DNA of 64,000 nucleotides. Source: Chryseobacterium nakagawai. GTDB taxonomy: Bacteria; Bacteroidota; Bacteroidia; Flavobacteriales; Weeksellaceae. Shown in pieces: positions 48,869 to 58,197 of the stretch; within the stretch, counting starts at the first letter, position 1; each line of letters starts with the position of its first letter. Under the pieces are notes generated by a model. The model searched no databases. It saw nothing but the letters and a program-made list of their open reading frames with translations, and was not told the origin of the DNA. The stretch lies in NCBI RefSeq assembly GCF_900637665.1, contig NZ_LR134386.1, positions 4,518,501 through 4,582,500 on the forward strand. Reading direction: 5' to 3'. A program made the translations under genes and the position numbers.

Positions 48869-50005
48869 TTAAGATCCGAAGAATGTTTTTATGACATTTG
48901 ATATTCTTACTCTATCTTCATCAGATAAATTAGAACCTGAAGGTAAACATAATCCGTTATCAAATAATTCTTCTGCTACTTTTCCCCCATAATAAGGTGC
49001 ATTAGCAAAAACCGGCTGAAGATGCATTGGCTTCCACAAAGGTCTGGATTCAATATTATCTTCAAGGAAAGCTAAACGAAGCTCTTCACGGGTTTTTCCT
49101 GTAACTTCCGGATCTACGACGATAGCGGAAAGCCAATGGTTAGAGTAATAATCACCATCTGGCTCTGAAAAAACAGTTACTCCATCAATGGTAGCGAATA
49201 AATTTTTGTAAAATTTATGCATTCCTCTACGTGCATCAACACGACTTGACAGAACTTCCATTTGTCCTCTCCCAATACCTGCCGTTATATTGGACATTCT
49301 GTAATTGTAACCGATATGTGAATGCTGATAATGAGGTGCATTATCTCGTGCCTGAGTTGATAAAAAAACCGCTTTATCCTTATCTTCCTGAGAACGGCAA
49401 ACTAATGCTCCACCTCCGAAAGTGGTAATAATTTTATTTCCATTGAAGGATAATACTCCAAAACGTCCGAAAGTTCCTGCTGCTTTTCCTTTGTAAGTTG
49501 AACCTAATGCTTCGGCAGCATCTTCAATGACAGGAATATTATATTTTTCGGCAATAGCAGAAACTTTATCCACTTTATAAGGCATTCCATATAAATGAAC
49601 GGCTAAAATAGCTTTAGGCGTTTTCCCTTTTGCAATTCTGTCTTGTATAGCTTCTTCCAATGCTTTTGGACAAAGGTTCCAGGTTTCAGTTTCTGAATCT
49701 ACAAAAATGGGAGTTGCCCCTTGATATGCAATAGGATTTGCTGTTGCAGAAAATGTCATGGATTGACAAATAACTTCGTCTCCATATCCAACACCCAATT
49801 CAATTAAAGCTAAATGAATTGCAGCAGTTCCCGCAGATAATGCCGCTACTTTTACGTCTGCATTTAAAAAATTCTCTAAATCTTCTTCAAATCCATTAAC
49901 ATTAGGTCCAAGTGGAGCCACCCAGTTTGCATCAAATGCTTCGTGAATATATTTTAATTCTGTTCCTCCCATATGGGGTGAGGATAACCATATTTTTTCT
50001 GACAT
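48869..50005 (-). CDS. DegT/DnrJ/EryC1/StrS sugar aminotransferase (PglE-like)
   Basis: 378 aa PLP fold-type I. The internal-aldimine lysine is in SFNGNKIITTFGGGALV (about residue 190); the N-terminus WLSSPHMGGTELKYIHEAF and SAGTAAIHLALIELG are typical of PglE-like enzymes that aminate the C4 of a UDP-4-keto-6-deoxy sugar. It may make a UDP-4-amino sugar from the CapE product or a related intermediate. Flanked by FemAB-like acyltransferase and sugar transferase genes with small gaps. Confidence 0.9.
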   Translation of the reverse strand: MSEKIWLSSPHMGGTELKYIHEAFDANWVAPLGPNVNGFEEDLENFLNADVKVAALSAGTAAIHLALIELGVGYGDEVICQSMTFSATANPIAYQGATPIFVDSETETWNLCPKALEEAIQDRIAKGKTPKAILAVHLYGMPYKVDKVSAIAEKYNIPVIEDAAEALGSTYKGKAAGTFGRFGVLSFNGNKIITTFGGGALVCRSQEDKDKAVFLSTQARDNAPHYQHSHIGYNYRMSNITAGIGRGQMEVLSSRVDARRGMHKFYKNLFATIDGVTVFSEPDGDYYSNHWLSAIVVDPEVTGKTREELRLAFLEDNIESRPLWKPMHLQPVFANAPYYGGKVAEELFDNGLCLPSGSNLSDEDRVRISNVIKTFFGS

Positions 50006-50011
50006 CTGTTT

Positions 50012-51037
50012 TTAATTTTTACTTCTATATAAAGGGAAAAATCCACTATTTTTATCTGTTACCGATTCGGAAAGCTTATTATATGTTTCTAAATCAATGA
50101 TGTATTGCCAAACCTTAAACATACATTGTGTCTTTGAAAAGCTGGCTTTAAATAAGAAAAGAGAGTCTTCATCACTACCCCCTGCCCCTCCACCTAAATG
50201 TAAAGCAGCCATTTTATATTCATTCCCTAAAAGTCTGGCTTCATCTAACAGTAGCTTCATTGGTGTATTTCGAAGATATTCTCCCGTAGTACCTGACAAA
50301 TGATACTGCATAATATTATTGGTCATCGTGAAAATACCACCAGCTACTATTTTGCCCTCATGCTTAGCCAAAAGTAATTTACTATCAAAATCATTATTAT
50401 TTAGAAAAGCATGAAAATATTCTTTTGTAAAAAAATAACTTGGTAGTGCATTTACTCTGTGCATTGTTTCATAATAAATTTCAACAAAAGCATCAAAATC
50501 AGCACTGGTTTTAGCTTCTTCAACGGTGAAACCATTTCTTCGCAATTGATTTATTTGTGACTTATTTGACTTCCCATATAATGCTCGTTGTTGATCAATT
50601 GGAAGTGTCAGATCTATTGAAATTGTCTTATTAACATTAAGTATTTTCCCAAAATTTTCAAAAAAATGATCTTGATCAATTAAAGGATGTAATCTTGAAA
50701 ATGCACAAACAATTGAATTTTCTATACAGTATCTATCAAATTCTTTTTTGAAAAATTCTTTAAGATCTGAACTGAAATTAAAATCTTTTATGTTAGAAAT
50801 AGGACCCGCATAACCATACACTGAAGTACAATCATAAAAACCTGTTTCTTCAATAGGTCTTATTACTAATGGTAATGCTATAAATACATCATCTTCATAT
50901 GCTACAAACAATTTGCTATCAAAACCATTATCTATTGTATGGTAGAATGCAGTATGGTGAAAATCATAAGCAGAGGATGCTTTTACAATTTGATTCCATT
51001 CAGATTGCAATTTATCTATAACTTCAAATCTATACAT
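50012..51037 (-). CDS. FemAB/GNAT-fold acyltransferase
   Basis: 341 aa from ATG 51037 (a TTG two codons earlier is less likely). Two GNAT-like halves; conserved segments are SNKSQINQLRRNGFTVEEA, VAGGIFTMTNNIMQYHLSGT and LHLGGGAGGSDEDSLFLFK. This is the pattern of peptidoglycan-bridge (FemAB) or BioF2-like acetyltransferases in polysaccharide loci. Probably attaches an acyl or amino-acyl group to an amino sugar. Its ATG overlaps the stop of the upstream gene by 8 nt. Confidence 0.75.
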   Translation of the reverse strand: MYRFEVIDKLQSEWNQIVKASSAYDFHHTAFYHTIDNGFDSKLFVAYEDDVFIALPLVIRPIEETGFYDCTSVYGYAGPISNIKDFNFSSDLKEFFKKEFDRYCIENSIVCAFSRLHPLIDQDHFFENFGKILNVNKTISIDLTLPIDQQRALYGKSNKSQINQLRRNGFTVEEAKTSADFDAFVEIYYETMHRVNALPSYFFTKEYFHAFLNNNDFDSKLLLAKHEGKIVAGGIFTMTNNIMQYHLSGTTGEYLRNTPMKLLLDEARLLGNEYKMAALHLGGGAGGSDEDSLFLFKASFSKTQCMFKVWQYIIDLETYNKLSESVTDKNSGFFPLYRSKN

Positions 51038-52043
51038 TTTCAAAAAAACTATTTACTTTATTTGCTATATATTCTATTTCCTGTTCGGAGTATCTAAAAT
51101 CCATATGAATATTTAAAATTCTGGATTCAAGATCTTTATCTTTACTATTAAGCTGATTAGGCCATAACACAGCCGGAAAAACTTTATTATCAATTAAGAA
51201 CTGTCTGAGTTGATTCCTATTAGTTGGATCTTTAAATATTAATAATAAACAGAAACGGCTCGGAATAACTTCAAATTTACTTGATTTTTTAATTAAGCCA
51301 GCTCCTAAACTAATATTATCACCCGTTTTTCTCAAAATTTCTTCAACCGGAAATGTTGAAAGTATTAATTCTGCCTGCGACGGCATGAGCGAATCAGTCA
51401 GAGGATCTTTAAAAGTATCTTCCGCTTCTAAATAGTACCTTCTATATAAATCATTGTTTTCTAAATTGTTAAGCAGATACTCTTCTTTTAAAAACATAGC
51501 TGATAAAACTTTTATATATGTTTTTTCAGCTAAAGTGGTATAATCAGGATCTGTATCAATATTTTCACCATTTTTATACTTACACATTCCCCCTATTCCT
51601 AACGGCAACTGTTTACGGAGAGATGCAAAACAATAATCTGCAGTTGACTTATTGAAACCTGCTAAATCATGTGTCAGGTCATCAATGATGACTGTATTAC
51701 GTAAGTGTGTTAAATCGGCTTTAATTTGCCCAAAATACAAAACATTAATAATTACACTTTGGGAGTCATCCTCCCAAATTACTTTGTTATTTGCTTCCGG
51801 GTTATAATCATAATACAAAATCTCGATATCCAGATCTGCAAAAAAACCGACTACTTCATGGCAATAATAGCTGGGAAAACCTACTTTATTCCAGTTATAC
51901 GTCTTTATTCCGAATTTAAGTAAGTTATATAGAGCTACCCTTCCGGAAAAATACAGATGGTAATTATCATTTTTCTCAAAAAAATTTTCATTTTTCTTTT
52001 GAGAATGTATATAATGAAAACCGGAGCCAAATTCTTTATACAT
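51030..52043 (-). CDS. DegT-like PLP-dependent aminotransferase homologue
   Basis: 337 aa from ATG 52043 (TTG at 52058 also possible). The fold-type I order is recognisable: LYFSGRVALYNLLKFGIK (substrate-phosphate loop), NVLYFGQIKADL, IDDLTHDLAG, and CFASLRKQLPLGIGG, where the lysine may be the PLP anchor. Sequence is divergent from classical DegT enzymes such as the one at 48869. It may build an amino sugar or an amino-acid-like substituent together with the FemAB-like gene it overlaps. Function inferred only. Confidence 0.6.
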   Translation of the reverse strand: MYKEFGSGFHYIHSQKKNENFFEKNDNYHLYFSGRVALYNLLKFGIKTYNWNKVGFPSYYCHEVVGFFADLDIEILYYDYNPEANNKVIWEDDSQSVIINVLYFGQIKADLTHLRNTVIIDDLTHDLAGFNKSTADYCFASLRKQLPLGIGGMCKYKNGENIDTDPDYTTLAEKTYIKVLSAMFLKEEYLLNNLENNDLYRRYYLEAEDTFKDPLTDSLMPSQAELILSTFPVEEILRKTGDNISLGAGLIKKSSKFEVIPSRFCLLLIFKDPTNRNQLRQFLIDNKVFPAVLWPNQLNSKDKDLESRILNIHMDFRYSEQEIEYIANKVNSFFENV

Positions 52044-52061
52044 ATCTATTTTTGCCAATAA

Positions 52062-52607
52062 TTATTTATTTTTTATCAGATCAAAATAATCATCTCTGGT
52101 TATTCCCACTATCAGTTCATCCCACCACTGATTCTTTCTAAAGTATGCATTCTTTTTAGTTCCTTCAATAACCCATCCACATTTTTTTGTATAAACTCCT
52201 ATGGAAGGTTCATTATTTGCAATAATAGTTGTATCAAGTCTCATTAAACCAAGTTCTTCAAAGGCGTATTTATTCATGGTCATCACAGTATCTACACCAT
52301 ATCCCTTACCTCTCATATCTTTATCACCCAATAACATTCCAGTAGAAGCACGTCTATCTTTCCAATTAATGTCGACAATATTGACCATACCTATTAATCC
52401 AAATTCTTCTGTATCAATAGCAAAACGTTGATTATTGGAATTAAGATTAAAGTTGTTAAACCACTTTTGTTGATCCTGCATACTAGAAGGAAAATGCCAT
52501 CCGCCAAGCTTATAATTAATTTCGGGATCATTAGACCATTTGTGAAGTAATTCTAAATCTTTGTCTTCTATTGCTCTTAAAACAACCTTGTTACCTTTAA
52601 TATTCAT
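52062..52607 (-). CDS. GNAT N-acetyltransferase (RimJ/RimL-like)
   Basis: 181 aa. GNAT acetyl-CoA loop is seen as LLGDKDMRGKGYGVDTVMTM; the N-terminus KVVLRAIEDKDLELLHKW and C-terminal VYTKKCGWVIEGTKKNAYF are typical of the Acetyltransf_3 group. In a polysaccharide locus such enzymes acetylate an amino sugar nucleotide; here the likely acceptor is a 4-amino sugar from a neighbouring aminotransferase (inference). Four nt after the preceding PglC-like gene. Confidence 0.85.
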   Translation of the reverse strand: MNIKGNKVVLRAIEDKDLELLHKWSNDPEINYKLGGWHFPSSMQDQQKWFNNFNLNSNNQRFAIDTEEFGLIGMVNIVDINWKDRRASTGMLLGDKDMRGKGYGVDTVMTMNKYAFEELGLMRLDTTIIANNEPSIGVYTKKCGWVIEGTKKNAYFRKNQWWDELIVGITRDDYFDLIKNK

Positions 52608-52611
52608 ATTG

Positions 52612-53250
52612 CTATTTTTTGAAATTATTCTTACTAAGATTTTTACTTATTCCTAAATCATCAACTTCATCCACTGTTTGACCATGAACTATTGTTGAAG
52701 ATTTAAAAAGCACAGACTTTATAGTCATTAATAATATTTCTAAGTCTAATTTTAATGATACATGATCAACATAATAAACATCATTATTAAAACGCTCTGA
52801 GAATTTCATTTGATTACGACCTTTAACCTGTGCTAATCCTGTAATACCCGGACGAACTTCATGTCTTCTTTTATGATGATCGTTATATAATCCTAAATAT
52901 TCAGGAAGCAACGGTCTTGGTCCTATTAATGCCATATCTCCTTTTAGAACATTTATTAATTGTGGAATTTCGTCCAAAGACGTTTTCCGTACAAAAGCAC
53001 CAATCCCTGTTAGCCGATCAGCATCTTGTAATAAATCACCATTGGCATCTTTTTTATCATTCATTGTTTTGAATTTTATGATCTTAAAGATGCGCTCATT
53101 CATTCCTGGGCGAAGTTGAAAAAAGAAAGGCTTACCGTCATTAGCAAAATACAACCCAATAGTAACGATTATAAAAATTGGAGAAAGCAGTATTAGCCCA
53201 ATTAACGCAGCAAAAAAATCAATAAAACGTTTGAAAAAATTTTTATACAT
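52612..53250 (-). CDS. Initiating sugar-phosphate transferase (PglC-like)
   Basis: 212 aa. A single re-entrant N-terminal hydrophobic helix (FIDFFAALIGLILLSPIFII) and the catalytic core: IKFKTMND, TSLDEIPQLINVLKGDMALIGPRPLLPEY (Asp-Glu pair), and VRPGITGLAQVKGRNQ. PglC-type phosphoglycosyltransferases load a UDP-diacetamido or other deoxy-amino sugar onto undecaprenyl phosphate. Its start overlaps the stop of the GT4 gene (TAATG). Likely the committed first step of repeat-unit assembly. Confidence 0.92.
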   Translation of the reverse strand: MYKNFFKRFIDFFAALIGLILLSPIFIIVTIGLYFANDGKPFFFQLRPGMNERIFKIIKFKTMNDKKDANGDLLQDADRLTGIGAFVRKTSLDEIPQLINVLKGDMALIGPRPLLPEYLGLYNDHHKRRHEVRPGITGLAQVKGRNQMKFSERFNNDVYYVDHVSLKLDLEILLMTIKSVLFKSSTIVHGQTVDEVDDLGISKNLSKNNFKK

Positions 53251-54446
53251 TATTTTAATTTGCTAGATATCAAAAAATAAGATTTATCAACAGTATATTT
53301 ATTAAGAAGCAGTTTTTCAGCATTATTTCCTAAAACAGACAAATCTTCATTTAACAGTTTGTTTAAACAATTTTGCATAGATTCCTGATCTCCCGATAAT
53401 ACTTTATATCCGCATTCATTCTCTTCTACAATATCCCCAATGTCTGTATTCGGATCAGTTGCTACCAGTACAGGCATCTTCATTTCTAAATAAGATAATA
53501 AGCGTGAAGGAAAATTAGGAATTAAAAATCTTTTATCCAAGAATATCAATCCAATATCACATGCTGCTAACATTCTATCATAATCTTCTTTAGGAAGGCT
53601 CTGTAAAAGTTTAGCATTTTTGGGTTGTTTTGCATCAAACCATTCTTTTATTCTTGCAAATTCTGTCCCACCACCAACAATCAGAAAAAAAGCTTCTTCA
53701 TTTGTTGTTACTTCAATTGTTTCTAACAGAAAATCCAAGCCTTGAGGTTTGCCCAAGTTACCACCGTAAACAAATACTTTCCTGTCTGCAGGAATATTGT
53801 ATTTTTCACGAATTGCTTTTTTCTCTTCATCTGAATAATTGAACTTTATAGGCTCAATGGTGTTCGGATTTACCTCTACTTTTTTCGGATTTACTTCCGG
53901 ATTATGTGTTAATACAAAACTGACATTTGCAGGGGACATACATCCTATGGTATCAGAAATCTGGTAAAGTTTTTTTTCCTTTTTTAAAAATTGTTTATGA
54001 ATAAAACCACCTTCTTTCAACATCGTCATATCTACTGCGTTTTGAGGAAAAATATCCTTTAATAACAGATAGCTATAAGCATGATCCCGTTTTTTTATAA
54101 ATTCAATTACTTTTGCGAATGTAATAGGAGGTGTTGAATACAACACCAAGTCAAATTTTTTATGAGCCAGATACTTTTTTATGGCTGACAAAAACTGAAA
54201 TTCAATTGCCAAAGTACCAATACCTTTTTCAACAATATTCGTTTTTTGGATATTGAATGTTTTAACCTGAAGTATTGAAACTCCTTCTTTCTGTTTAAAA
54301 TTCGTAGAAATTTTCTGACGTCTTTCTACAGGAGTAACAATGGTAACGTCATGACCTTCATCTCTGAACTTCCGCAACAGATCCTGATAGATACCCCGCT
54401 GTTCAACCGAATCTATACTGGCTAACGTGAGAAAAACAACATTCAT
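53250..54446 (-). CDS. Family 4 glycosyltransferase (WbuB-like)
   Basis: 398 aa GT-B fold. The C-terminal nucleotide-sugar domain shows KVFVYGGNLGKPQGLDFLLE and PSRLLSYLEMKMPVLV. WbuB-like enzymes transfer N-acetyl-L-fucosamine in E. coli and S. aureus-type loci; the position next to the CapE/F/G genes supports the same donor here (inference). Cytoplasmic, membrane-associated. Confidence 0.82.
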   Translation of the reverse strand: MNVVFLTLASIDSVEQRGIYQDLLRKFRDEGHDVTIVTPVERRQKISTNFKQKEGVSILQVKTFNIQKTNIVEKGIGTLAIEFQFLSAIKKYLAHKKFDLVLYSTPPITFAKVIEFIKKRDHAYSYLLLKDIFPQNAVDMTMLKEGGFIHKQFLKKEKKLYQISDTIGCMSPANVSFVLTHNPEVNPKKVEVNPNTIEPIKFNYSDEEKKAIREKYNIPADRKVFVYGGNLGKPQGLDFLLETIEVTTNEEAFFLIVGGGTEFARIKEWFDAKQPKNAKLLQSLPKEDYDRMLAACDIGLIFLDKRFLIPNFPSRLLSYLEMKMPVLVATDPNTDIGDIVEENECGYKVLSGDQESMQNCLNKLLNEDLSVLGNNAEKLLLNKYTVDKSYFLISSKLK

Positions 54447-54452
54447 ATTATC

Positions 54453-55592
54453 TTAAATTTCTTCGGACCAAACCGTTCTTTTGATATAATCTGTGTAAGA
54501 AATAATAATTCTTACTACTTTTTCTGAAACATTTGGCATCGAGTAATCTGCTACTGGCCTGAAGTTTCTTTCTTCATCTACTTTTTGCTGTAATACCTGA
54601 ACTAATCCCTGCATAATTCTTTCTGGAGACAAACCAACCATCATAACAGATGCTTCTTCCATCGCTTCCGGACGCTCATGTGCCTGGCGAATATTTAAAG
54701 CTCTGAAATTTAAGATTGATGACTCTTCAGAAATGGTTCCTGAGTCTGACAGACATGCATAAGCATTCATTTGCAATGCATTATAATCGTGGAAACCTAG
54801 AGGTTTTAAAAACTGAATTTCAGGACGCATTTCAATTTGCATCTTGTTAATCATATTTTGTGTTCTAGGATGGGTAGAAACAATAATCGGATACTGATAT
54901 TTTTCTGCAATAGCGTTAAGAGATGTCATTAATCCACGGAAATTCTTTTCAGAATTGATATTCTCTTCACGATGGGATGATACTACAAAGAATTTACCTT
55001 TTTCAAGGTTTAATTTTTCTAAAACATTAGAAGCTTTAATTTCAGGTAAATAATGATTTAAAACTTCAAACATCGGCGAACCGGTTTTGATAATTCTATC
55101 TGCCGGAAGCCCCTCTCTTAACAGATATTCACGGGCTATATCAGAGTAAGTAAGATTGATGTCTGCAGTATGATCTACAATTTTACGATTGGTTTCTTCA
55201 GGAACTCTTTGGTCAAAACATCTATTTCCTGCTTCCATGTGGAAAATTGGAATATGTCTTTTTTTAGCAGGAATTGCACAAAGACAAGAGTTAGTATCTC
55301 CTAAAACTAAGAAAGCATCGGGTTTCAACTCTTCCAAAAGCGGATCAATTGTAATTAAGATATTTCCTACCGTTTCAGTTGCAGTCTTACCAGCTGCTTC
55401 TAAAAAGAAATCAGGTTTACGAAGACCTAAATCTTCAAAGAAAATTTGGTTAAGTTCGTAATCATAGTTTTGTCCTGTGTGGACGATAATATGTTCAACA
55501 GCTTCGGATGCATCCAAAGCTGATAGTACTCTTGATAATCTAATAATTTCTGGACGCGTCCCAACGACCGTCATTACTTTTAATTTTTTCAT
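54453..55592 (-). CDS. capG: UDP-N-acetylglucosamine 2-epimerase family, CapG-like
   Basis: 379 aa, non-hydrolysing epimerase fold. Marker segments are VVGTRPEIIRLSRVL, HTGQNYDYELNQIFFEDL, HMEAGNRCFDQRVPEETNRK and the C-terminal SDSGTISEES. In the CapE-CapF-CapG route it converts the UDP-6-deoxy-talosamine intermediate to UDP-N-acetyl-L-fucosamine. The placement immediately after CapF supports CapG over general WecB. 15 nt after CapF. Confidence 0.88.
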   Translation of the reverse strand: MKKLKVMTVVGTRPEIIRLSRVLSALDASEAVEHIIVHTGQNYDYELNQIFFEDLGLRKPDFFLEAAGKTATETVGNILITIDPLLEELKPDAFLVLGDTNSCLCAIPAKKRHIPIFHMEAGNRCFDQRVPEETNRKIVDHTADINLTYSDIAREYLLREGLPADRIIKTGSPMFEVLNHYLPEIKASNVLEKLNLEKGKFFVVSSHREENINSEKNFRGLMTSLNAIAEKYQYPIIVSTHPRTQNMINKMQIEMRPEIQFLKPLGFHDYNALQMNAYACLSDSGTISEESSILNFRALNIRQAHERPEAMEEASVMMVGLSPERIMQGLVQVLQQKVDEERNFRPVADYSMPNVSEKVVRIIISYTDYIKRTVWSEEI

Positions 55593-55607
55593 TTTTATGT
55601 TTAGCTA

Positions 55608-56726
55608 TTAAACAGTTTCAAAATAGGTATCTGCATCTTCCGGGTTGAAAGGCTCATCAATCCAGAAAATTGTATACAAATCTTCGTTTCCGATGTTTTT
55701 GATATTATGGGTATACCAAATCGGCATATCTACATAAGCAGGCTCTGTTCCATCTAAATAAAAGTCTAAGACTTCATTTGTATCAATTTTTCTTAATTGA
55801 ATTAAAGCTTTACCCTTAATTACGGCAAATCTTTCAATTTTACGAGTGTGGTAATGGTTTCCTCTGGTAATATCCGGAACTGTAGTTGAGAAAGAACATT
55901 GGCCACCAATTCCTAAACGAATTACTTCTACAAATGCACCTCTCGGATCTGTATGTTGTGTGAATTTAACTGGAAAATGAGTTTTATAATCCATATAAGA
56001 ACGATAAGTGTTGAACAAATTATGTTCGAATTTATCTTTCAAAACCGGGATCTCTCCACCATCAAAATATTTTACTTTATAGTCATTCAATAAAGCTAAC
56101 ACTTCTGAAACTTTTTTAATTGAAGTGGGTTCTATAAATAATTCCGGTTCACTTTTTTCCGATCGAATCTCGCTAATAATTTTCATGACCAATTCCTGGA
56201 CATAAATCAACTTAACTTCACCATCATTGGCAATTGTTGGTATTTCACCATGTGTTAACTGATAACAAAAAGTAGCAATAAACGAATTATAAAAAGGTTT
56301 TCCAAAGGCTCCAAAAACATTTGGAATAATCAAACCGGTTACTTTCCCTCCATTTTCATTGGCCCAGTTTACAATGGCTTCGCGGCCCTCACGTTTTGAT
56401 CTTCCATACAGATTATCTCGTTCTTCCTGTGTAGAAGACGAAATCAAAACATGAGCTTTAGAATGGGTTCTTTTTAACGATGCAACCAGCTTATTTGACA
56501 ATGCAACATTTGTCTCATAAATCACTTGCTCAGAATCATGACGATTCATGGCTGCTAAATGTACAATTACATCACATTTTTTAGTGAATTCATCTAATTT
56601 ATCGTCGTCTTCAAAGAATTCTTTTTGAAAATCAACAGTTTCAAATTCTTCTGGAAATAATCCCAAAGTATTGTATAAATGGCTTCCAACGAAACCTTTT
56701 TGTCCAGTAATTCCTACTTTTTTCAT
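55608..56726 (-). CDS. capF: CapF-like bifunctional epimerase/reductase
   Basis: 372 aa. N-terminal short-chain dehydrogenase domain with a GQKGFVGSHLYNTLG dinucleotide motif (7-21) and YGRSKREGREA (Tyr-x-x-x-Lys). The C-terminal 110 residues form a cupin (DPRGAFVEVIR, RGNHYHTRKIERFAVIKG) that binds zinc and epimerises C3. This two-domain layout is specific to CapF. Product is UDP-6-deoxy-L-talosamine derivative. Confidence 0.92.
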   Translation of the reverse strand: MKKVGITGQKGFVGSHLYNTLGLFPEEFETVDFQKEFFEDDDKLDEFTKKCDVIVHLAAMNRHDSEQVIYETNVALSNKLVASLKRTHSKAHVLISSSTQEERDNLYGRSKREGREAIVNWANENGGKVTGLIIPNVFGAFGKPFYNSFIATFCYQLTHGEIPTIANDGEVKLIYVQELVMKIISEIRSEKSEPELFIEPTSIKKVSEVLALLNDYKVKYFDGGEIPVLKDKFEHNLFNTYRSYMDYKTHFPVKFTQHTDPRGAFVEVIRLGIGGQCSFSTTVPDITRGNHYHTRKIERFAVIKGKALIQLRKIDTNEVLDFYLDGTEPAYVDMPIWYTHNIKNIGNEDLYTIFWIDEPFNPEDADTYFETV

Positions 56727-56728
56727 AG

Positions 56729-57136
56729 TTAATTTTTAAAGTAATCTAATGAGAATCGGTATTCGTCTTGGATTTCGCCCAAGGCATAATCTGCTAAAAC
56801 CAGTAATTTACTTCCTTCTTTTTTTGCTTGAATTGCAGTTATATACCCTGCTGGAATATGCAGATAAGTTAAGGATTCGCAATCTAACTGATATTTCGTA
56901 ATCATTAAATCTTTTGAAGGCTGAGTAAAGTCATCAATTTGGATCACTGACACTTCAAACTCTCCTTTCATACAAGCAAACCAACGTTGCTCTATTTTAT
57001 GGCCTTGCCAGCCTCTTATAAACTCTGTAGAATGATTCTCTATGGTATAAATACGTTTAACTTCTGAAGCATCAAATTCATTATTGAAAGTGATAATTCC
57101 TCTCTCATCTTCATGTTTTTTACCAGCCAGAATCAT
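56729..57136 (-). CDS. FdtA/WxcM-like sugar-nucleotide cupin
   Basis: 135 aa cupin. Residues EDERGIITFNNE and FIRGWQGHKIEQRWFACMKG, with LTYLHIPAGYITAIQA, match WxcM-like C-terminal/ketoisomerase family members (dTDP-4-keto-6-deoxyglucose 3,4-ketoisomerase relatives). The position between capE and capF is not part of the classical S. aureus CapE-CapF-CapG set, so it may create a side branch to a 3-amino or altered sugar. Reaction inferred. Confidence 0.75.
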   Translation of the reverse strand: MILAGKKHEDERGIITFNNEFDASEVKRIYTIENHSTEFIRGWQGHKIEQRWFACMKGEFEVSVIQIDDFTQPSKDLMITKYQLDCESLTYLHIPAGYITAIQAKKEGSKLLVLADYALGEIQDEYRFSLDYFKN

Positions 57137-57159
57137 AATTTCCCGAATTTTAAATCTAA

Positions 57160-58194
57160 TTAATATGGATATTGCATAACGTCTTCTCCAAAAATTTCTT
57201 TCCGAATAAGCGGTAGTTTAGAAATTAATTTTTTAAGCCCTTCAACTCCTTGCTGTTCTGTGTTATGAGAATGGTAATCTTCTATTTTGGAAACATCTTC
57301 TTCCCCCTCCGAAAAATACTTAGCATAATTTAGGTCTCGATTATCAGCTGGAATACGATAAAAGTCTCCCATATCTTCTGCTTTAGTCATTTCTTCACGG
57401 GTACAAAGCGTTTCATATAGTTTTTCTCCGTGACGTGTTCCAATAATTTTAACAGGAACTTCTTTTCCTGTCATTTCGATTAATGCCTGAGCCAAATCTC
57501 CAATGCTTCCTGCCGGTGCTTTGTTTACAAATAAATCCCCCGGATTTCCATTTTCAAAAGCAAATAAAACCAAATCAACGGCATCTTCCAATGACATGAA
57601 AAATCTTGACATATTAGGATCTGTTATCGTAATAGGCTGCCCTTTTTGAATTTGATTTAAAAACAAAGGAATAACTGATCCCCGGGATGCCATCACATTG
57701 CCATAACGTGTTAAGCAAACTACAGTATCGGTAAGGTTTCTGGCCTCAGCAACTGCAACTTTTTCCATCATTGCTTTAGAAATACCCATGGCATTAATTG
57801 GATAAGCCGCTTTGTCTGTAGAAAGACATATCACTTTCTGAACCTTGTTGGCCGCGGCTGCCCGAATTACATTTTGGGTACCTTCCACATTGGTTTTTAC
57901 CGCTTGCATCGGAAAAAATTCACATGAAGGAACTTGCTTTAAAGCAGCAGCATGAAAAATATAGTCTACACCTCGTGTCGCTGGTTCTACCGAACTATAA
58001 TCGCGTACGTCACCGATATAGTATTTAATTTTATCATCCTTATAAAGATTTCGCATATCATCTTGTTTCTTCTCATCACGAGAAAAAATACGAATTTCTT
58101 TAAAGTGGTCTGTTTGTAAAAAACGATTCAAAACAGCTGTTCCAAAAGAACCTGTTCCACCTGTGATTAATAGTATTTTATCTTTTATTTGCAT
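57160..58194 (-). CDS. capE: UDP-N-acetylglucosamine 4,6-dehydratase (inverting), CapE-like
   Basis: 344 aa. Rossmann start ITGGTGSFGTAVLNRFL, active-site region CLSTDKAAYPINAMGISKAMMEK, and EKLYETLCTREEM near 280. The MxxxK form in place of YxxxK (here SKAMMEK) is the hallmark of the FlaA1/CapE inverting dehydratases. Makes UDP-2-acetamido-2,6-dideoxy-beta-L-arabino-4-hexulose in the first step to UDP-L-FucNAc. Confidence 0.92.
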   Translation of the reverse strand: MQIKDKILLITGGTGSFGTAVLNRFLQTDHFKEIRIFSRDEKKQDDMRNLYKDDKIKYYIGDVRDYSSVEPATRGVDYIFHAAALKQVPSCEFFPMQAVKTNVEGTQNVIRAAAANKVQKVICLSTDKAAYPINAMGISKAMMEKVAVAEARNLTDTVVCLTRYGNVMASRGSVIPLFLNQIQKGQPITITDPNMSRFFMSLEDAVDLVLFAFENGNPGDLFVNKAPAGSIGDLAQALIEMTGKEVPVKIIGTRHGEKLYETLCTREEMTKAEDMGDFYRIPADNRDLNYAKYFSEGEEDVSKIEDYHSHNTEQQGVEGLKKLISKLPLIRKEIFGEDVMQYPY

Positions 58195-58197
58195 GTC

